Source: Bacillota bacterium
Lineage (GTDB): Bacteria; Bacillota_I; Bacilli_A; RF39; UBA660
Length of the DNA: 64,000 bases
Direction of reading: 5' to 3'
Assembly (NCBI GenBank): GCA_015059425.1
Contig: SVAM01000004.1
Coordinates: 31,004 to 95,003, forward strand
Shown here piece after piece: positions 60,761 to 64,000 of the stretch (position 1 is its first letter; each line of letters starts with the position of its first letter). The notes under the pieces were generated by a model. It made no database searches. It saw nothing but the letters and a program-made list of their open reading frames with translations, and was not told the DNA's origin. The translations under genes were made by a program, and so were the position numbers.

Positions 60761-62544
60761 TGAGCGTTAAAAGTGAAATAGCTCCAAAAGGGATGGAGTT
60801 TAAACCAACAGAGTTTACATTAGGTGGTAAATATTGTACTATCATGACTATTATTAGTTTTCCTAAAAGTGTATATGTAGGATATTTATCTGATATAACT
60901 AGTATAAGTGGTGTTAAAGTTGCTATAAAACATATACCGATAGAATTTAGTACATTACAAAAAATGTTAAATAAAGAAATTGCGGATTTAAAAACAAGAT
61001 ATCAAAATGAAAGAGATAAAACTATTCAAGAACGTATTCGTCAAGATTATGAATCTTTAGAACAATTTATTTCAATGCTTGCCGCTACTCAAGCAAGAAT
61101 ATTTGATTTTCAAATGCATGTTATGATTTCAGCTGATTCTAAAGAAGATTTAGAAATTAAGAAAATGCAAGTACGTACTTACTTAGATGCTTTAGGTATG
61201 CGTGGAATAAGCTTAATGTTTGAACAAGAAAAAGTATTAAAATCAATTATTCCAATATTCCCTAAACAAGATATTGAAGAAAGAGTAGGTACTCCAATAC
61301 CTTCAGTATCTATCGCTGCTATGTATCCATTTGTATTTGATAGTGTTAAAGATCCAGGAAATGCTACATTGTTCGGAGTAGATTTCTCAGGCGGCGTTGT
61401 ATTATTTAATCAGTTCTTATATCAGATAAAAAAAGAACATAATAGAAACAATGCTAATATGATACTTCTTGGTACATCTGGTTCAGGTAAATCAACTGCA
61501 GCAAAATTACTTTTAAGAACTCACTTACGTAATGGATGTAAAGTAGTATGTATTGACCCTGAAGGAGAGCTAGAAGAAATGACTTATTCTTTAGGTGGTG
61601 ACTTCTTAGACTTAGGAAAAGGTGGAGATTTTGGTATGGTTAATCCACTTGAAGTTATAGTAGATGCTGATGAAGAAGAAATTGCGCAAGGTTTAGGTTA
61701 TACAATTTTAACTAGAACTTTACAACAATTAAAAGCATTTATGAAATATCTATATCCTGATATTGAAGAAGATGTACTTACTATGTTTAGTGAAATAGTT
61801 CAAGATACTTATAAGAGATATAAAATAGATTTTGATACAGATTTTACTAATTTAACTAGAGAAGATTATCCAACATTTGATGATGTATATGCAACTATTA
61901 AAGGTAGAATATTATCTATGCCTGATGCAACTAGAGAAAAAGATGTAATTGAAAGATTAGAGTTAAAAATAAGACCTTTAATAAAAGAACTTAGATATTA
62001 TTTTACAGGTCATACAACATTAAAATTTAATAGTGATTATATAGTATTTAATATAAAAGAATTAATGAATAGTGATGAAAATATTAAAAATGCATTATTC
62101 TTTAATATTTTAAAATATGCATGGGGCTTATGTTTAGATAAAAGTGTAAATACTGTAATGATGGTTGATGAAGCTCACGTATTACTTTCAAGTAGAAATG
62201 AATTAGGAGCAGAATTCTTAGCACAAATTCAAAGACGTTCTAGAAAATATAATACTGGTACAATAATTATTACTCAACAACCAACTGACTTTGCTGCTCC
62301 AAACTTAATTATGCATGGTAAAGCAATATTTGATAATGCATCATATTATTTAGTAATGGGACTAAGAAAACAAGCAGTCGATGATTTATCTAAATTAATT
62401 GATTTAAATGAATCAGAAAAAGATAGTATTAAGTATTATAATCAAGGTGAAGCATTATTTATCTGTGGTAATAGAAGAATGAGAATAAATGTTGTAGCAA
62501 CTCAAGAAGAACTTGATTCATTTGGCTCCGGAGGAGGTTTATAG
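60760..62544 (+). CDS. VirB4/TraE/ConE-like T4SS ATPase
   Basis: LLGTSGSGKSTAAKLLLR Walker A, VMMVDEAHVLLS Walker B, IITQQPTDF. Confidence 0.9.
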   Translation: MSVKSEIAPKGMEFKPTEFTLGGKYCTIMTIISFPKSVYVGYLSDITSISGVKVAIKHIPIEFSTLQKMLNKEIADLKTRYQNERDKTIQERIRQDYESLEQFISMLAATQARIFDFQMHVMISADSKEDLEIKKMQVRTYLDALGMRGISLMFEQEKVLKSIIPIFPKQDIEERVGTPIPSVSIAAMYPFVFDSVKDPGNATLFGVDFSGGVVLFNQFLYQIKKEHNRNNANMILLGTSGSGKSTAAKLLLRTHLRNGCKVVCIDPEGELEEMTYSLGGDFLDLGKGGDFGMVNPLEVIVDADEEEIAQGLGYTILTRTLQQLKAFMKYLYPDIEEDVLTMFSEIVQDTYKRYKIDFDTDFTNLTREDYPTFDDVYATIKGRILSMPDATREKDVIERLELKIRPLIKELRYYFTGHTTLKFNSDYIVFNIKELMNSDENIKNALFFNILKYAWGLCLDKSVNTVMMVDEAHVLLSSRNELGAEFLAQIQRRSRKYNTGTIIITQQPTDFAAPNLIMHGKAIFDNASYYLVMGLRKQAVDDLSKLIDLNESEKDSIKYYNQGEALFICGNRRMRINVVATQEELDSFGSGGGL

Positions 62545-62565
62545 GAAGTTTAAAACTTCCTTTTT
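62544..62565 (+). terminator. Terminator of T4SS-like operon
   Basis: GGAAGTTTAAAACTTCCTTTTT. Confidence 0.8.
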
Positions 62566-62572
62566 CTATACG

Positions 62573-62601
62573 TTGACAGACGTACAAATGTATTATATAA
62601 T
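62573..62601 (+). promoter_or_regulatory. Sigma-A-type promoter of ORF6N gene
   Basis: TTGACA 62573-62578, 17-bp spacer, TATAAT 62596-62601; inverted repeat TACGT-N6-ACGTA overlaps the -35. Confidence 0.8.
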
Positions 62602-62623
62602 TATAATGTCAGGGGGAATAAAA

Positions 62624-63541
62624 ATGAATGAATTAATAGAAAAAGAAAATAAAATAAGAAAAATGATTTATGAAATACGTGGAAAAGAAGTAATGCTTGA
62701 TAGTGATTTAGCATTACTTTATGGAGTTGAAACAAAAAGAATTAATGAAGCAGTTAAACGTAATCCAAATAAATTTCCAGAAAGATTTTCTTGGAAACTA
62801 ACTGAAGAAGAAAGTAAACTTTGTTTGGTCGCAAAATGCGACCAAAAAATTGAAACTCGTGGTGGAAAATATAAAAATCCACAAGTTTTTACGGAACAAG
62901 GTGTTGCAATGTTAGCTACAATTTTAAAATCACAAAAAGCAATAGAAGTTAGTATCGCGATAATGGATGCTTTTGTAGCCATGAGACATTATTTAATAGA
63001 AAATAAAGATATATATCAAAGTTTAAATAATTTAAACAATGAAATAATGAATCATAAACAAATTTTAATAGAACATAATCATAAATTTGAAGAACTTTTT
63101 TCTAATTTTAAACAAACGGAGTTAAAAGAAAAAATATTTTTTAATAGACAATTTTACGATTCTTATTCTAAATTAATTGACATTATGAATGAAGCGAAAG
63201 AAGAATTAATAATCATAGATAGCTATGCAGATAAAACAGTATTAGATATGATATCTAAAATAAATAGTAAAGTGGTTTTAATAACTAAATCCAAAGGATT
63301 ATTAAAAGATATAGATATAAAGAAATATAATGCACAATATAATAATTTAAAAGTAATTCATAACAATGATTTTCATGACAGATTTATAATAATTGATAAA
63401 GAAATTATATATCATTTAGGAACATCTTTAAATAGTGTTGGTAAAAAGATATTTGCTATAAATAGATTAGAAGAAGAAAGTATAAAACAAAATTTTTTAG
63501 ATAAAGTTAAATTTGTAATAGGTGATAAAAAGCGGTTATAA
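62624..63541 (+). CDS. ORF6N-domain protein with PLD-like C-terminal domain
   Basis: IRGKEVMLDSDLALLYGVETKRINEAVKRNPNKFPERFSWKLTEEE...NPQVFTEQGVAMLATIL; C-terminal HDRFIIIDKEIIYHLGTSLNSVGKKIFAI. Confidence 0.85.
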   Translation: MNELIEKENKIRKMIYEIRGKEVMLDSDLALLYGVETKRINEAVKRNPNKFPERFSWKLTEEESKLCLVAKCDQKIETRGGKYKNPQVFTEQGVAMLATILKSQKAIEVSIAIMDAFVAMRHYLIENKDIYQSLNNLNNEIMNHKQILIEHNHKFEELFSNFKQTELKEKIFFNRQFYDSYSKLIDIMNEAKEELIIIDSYADKTVLDMISKINSKVVLITKSKGLLKDIDIKKYNAQYNNLKVIHNNDFHDRFIIIDKEIIYHLGTSLNSVGKKIFAINRLEEESIKQNFLDKVKFVIGDKKRL

Positions 63542-63588
63542 AAATAAAAAAGTAATTGAATTAGTTAAATTCAATTACTTTTTGTATA

Positions 63589-63807
63589 TTAAGCGTCTTC
63601 ACCAGCAGGTCCAGTAGGTCCCATTTCTCCTTGAACACCTTGAATACCTTGAACACCTTGTACACCTTGAATGCCTTGTGCTCCAGTAATGCCTGCTTCC
63701 CCTTGAATACCTTGTATCCCTTGAACACCTTGAATACCTTGAGGTCCAGTTGCTCCGGTTGCTCCATTGTATAAATCTTCTTTATATATTAAATTTGAAA
63801 GTTCCAT
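63589..63807 (-). CDS. Short collagen-like (Gly-X-Y) repeat protein
   Basis: [58 protein letters not shown]. Confidence 0.75.
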   Translation of the reverse strand: MELSNLIYKEDLYNGATGATGPQGIQGVQGIQGIQGEAGITGAQGIQGVQGVQGIQGVQGEMGPTGPAGEDA

Positions 63808-63995
63808 ATTATCCTTATATCTCTTGAATTTGTTTCTTTGTCATAATGACCGATTAAAACTTTATCAATAAAATCGCCAACAATTTCAATATCAAGTTTA
63901 TCTATATGTCTGTACTTCTTAAAGATATTCTTTTTAGATTTTAAACTTTCTTTCATAGTTGTAGTAGTAGCTATGTCTTTTTTTATAATCTTCAT
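63789..63995 (-). CDS. Hypothetical protein at window edge, possibly partial
   Basis: ORF overlapping the start of the collagen-like gene; may begin outside the window. Confidence 0.45.
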   Translation of the reverse strand: MKIIKKDIATTTTMKESLKSKKNIFKKYRHIDKLDIEIVGDFIDKVLIGHYDKETNSRDIRIIWNFQI

Positions 63996-64000
63996 TCTAT

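Noticed and set aside
53962-63541. Complete integrative conjugative element
   Set aside because: No integrase, relaxase, coupling protein or flanking direct repeats seen; only a T4SS-like core is supported.
63561-63767. Minus-strand ORF encoding [11 protein letters not shown] repeats
   Set aside because: Frame-shifted reading of the collagen-like repeat; the Gly-X-Y frame (63589-63807) has the sensible start and composition.

Overview
AT-rich (visibly below 30% GC), gene-dense bacterial chromosome segment. It looks like an uncultured low-GC Firmicutes/Bacilli lineage related to Mollicutes (RF39-like); this is inferred from gene content and the tmRNA tag tail, not tested. Most of the window is housekeeping: mscL, miaA, cca, dnaD-like, nth, ftsK, ftsY, ylxM-like, pyk, clpC-like, ThyX-like + tmk-like, PLP trans-sulfuration enzyme, murE, Ku + LigD-type ligase, two RNase J paralogs, trmL, sufB-like, ssb, M29 aminopeptidase + tyrS behind a T-box, trmB, lysS, pduL, dusB, murC. 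RNA elements: a minus-strand tmRNA and a short T-box leader. Accessory content: two intact DUF1016 nuclease genes plus a decayed third copy, an ORF6N gene with a PLD-like C-terminus, a class-B-like sortase with a large cytoplasmic N-terminal region next to a candidate substrate, and a relaxase-less T4SS-like cluster (VirB2-like x2, VirB6-like, PrgI, split VirB4). The signals I consider most novel are: (1) perfect or near-perfect palindromes of different sequence at the same codon position in all three DUF1016 copies, with a similar one in the ORF6N gene; (2) a shared ~100-bp promoter architecture of four 23-nt-spaced CAGA half-sites, then TCTG at +14 and a -35 box at +22, upstream of a DUF1016 gene, an ssb gene and a 22-aa hydrophobic peptide gene; (3) that peptide gene as a candidate Fst/par-like type I toxin-antitoxin locus with convergent promoters and an antisense RNA terminator. 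No searches were run; all calls come from reading the sequence and the ORF translations.
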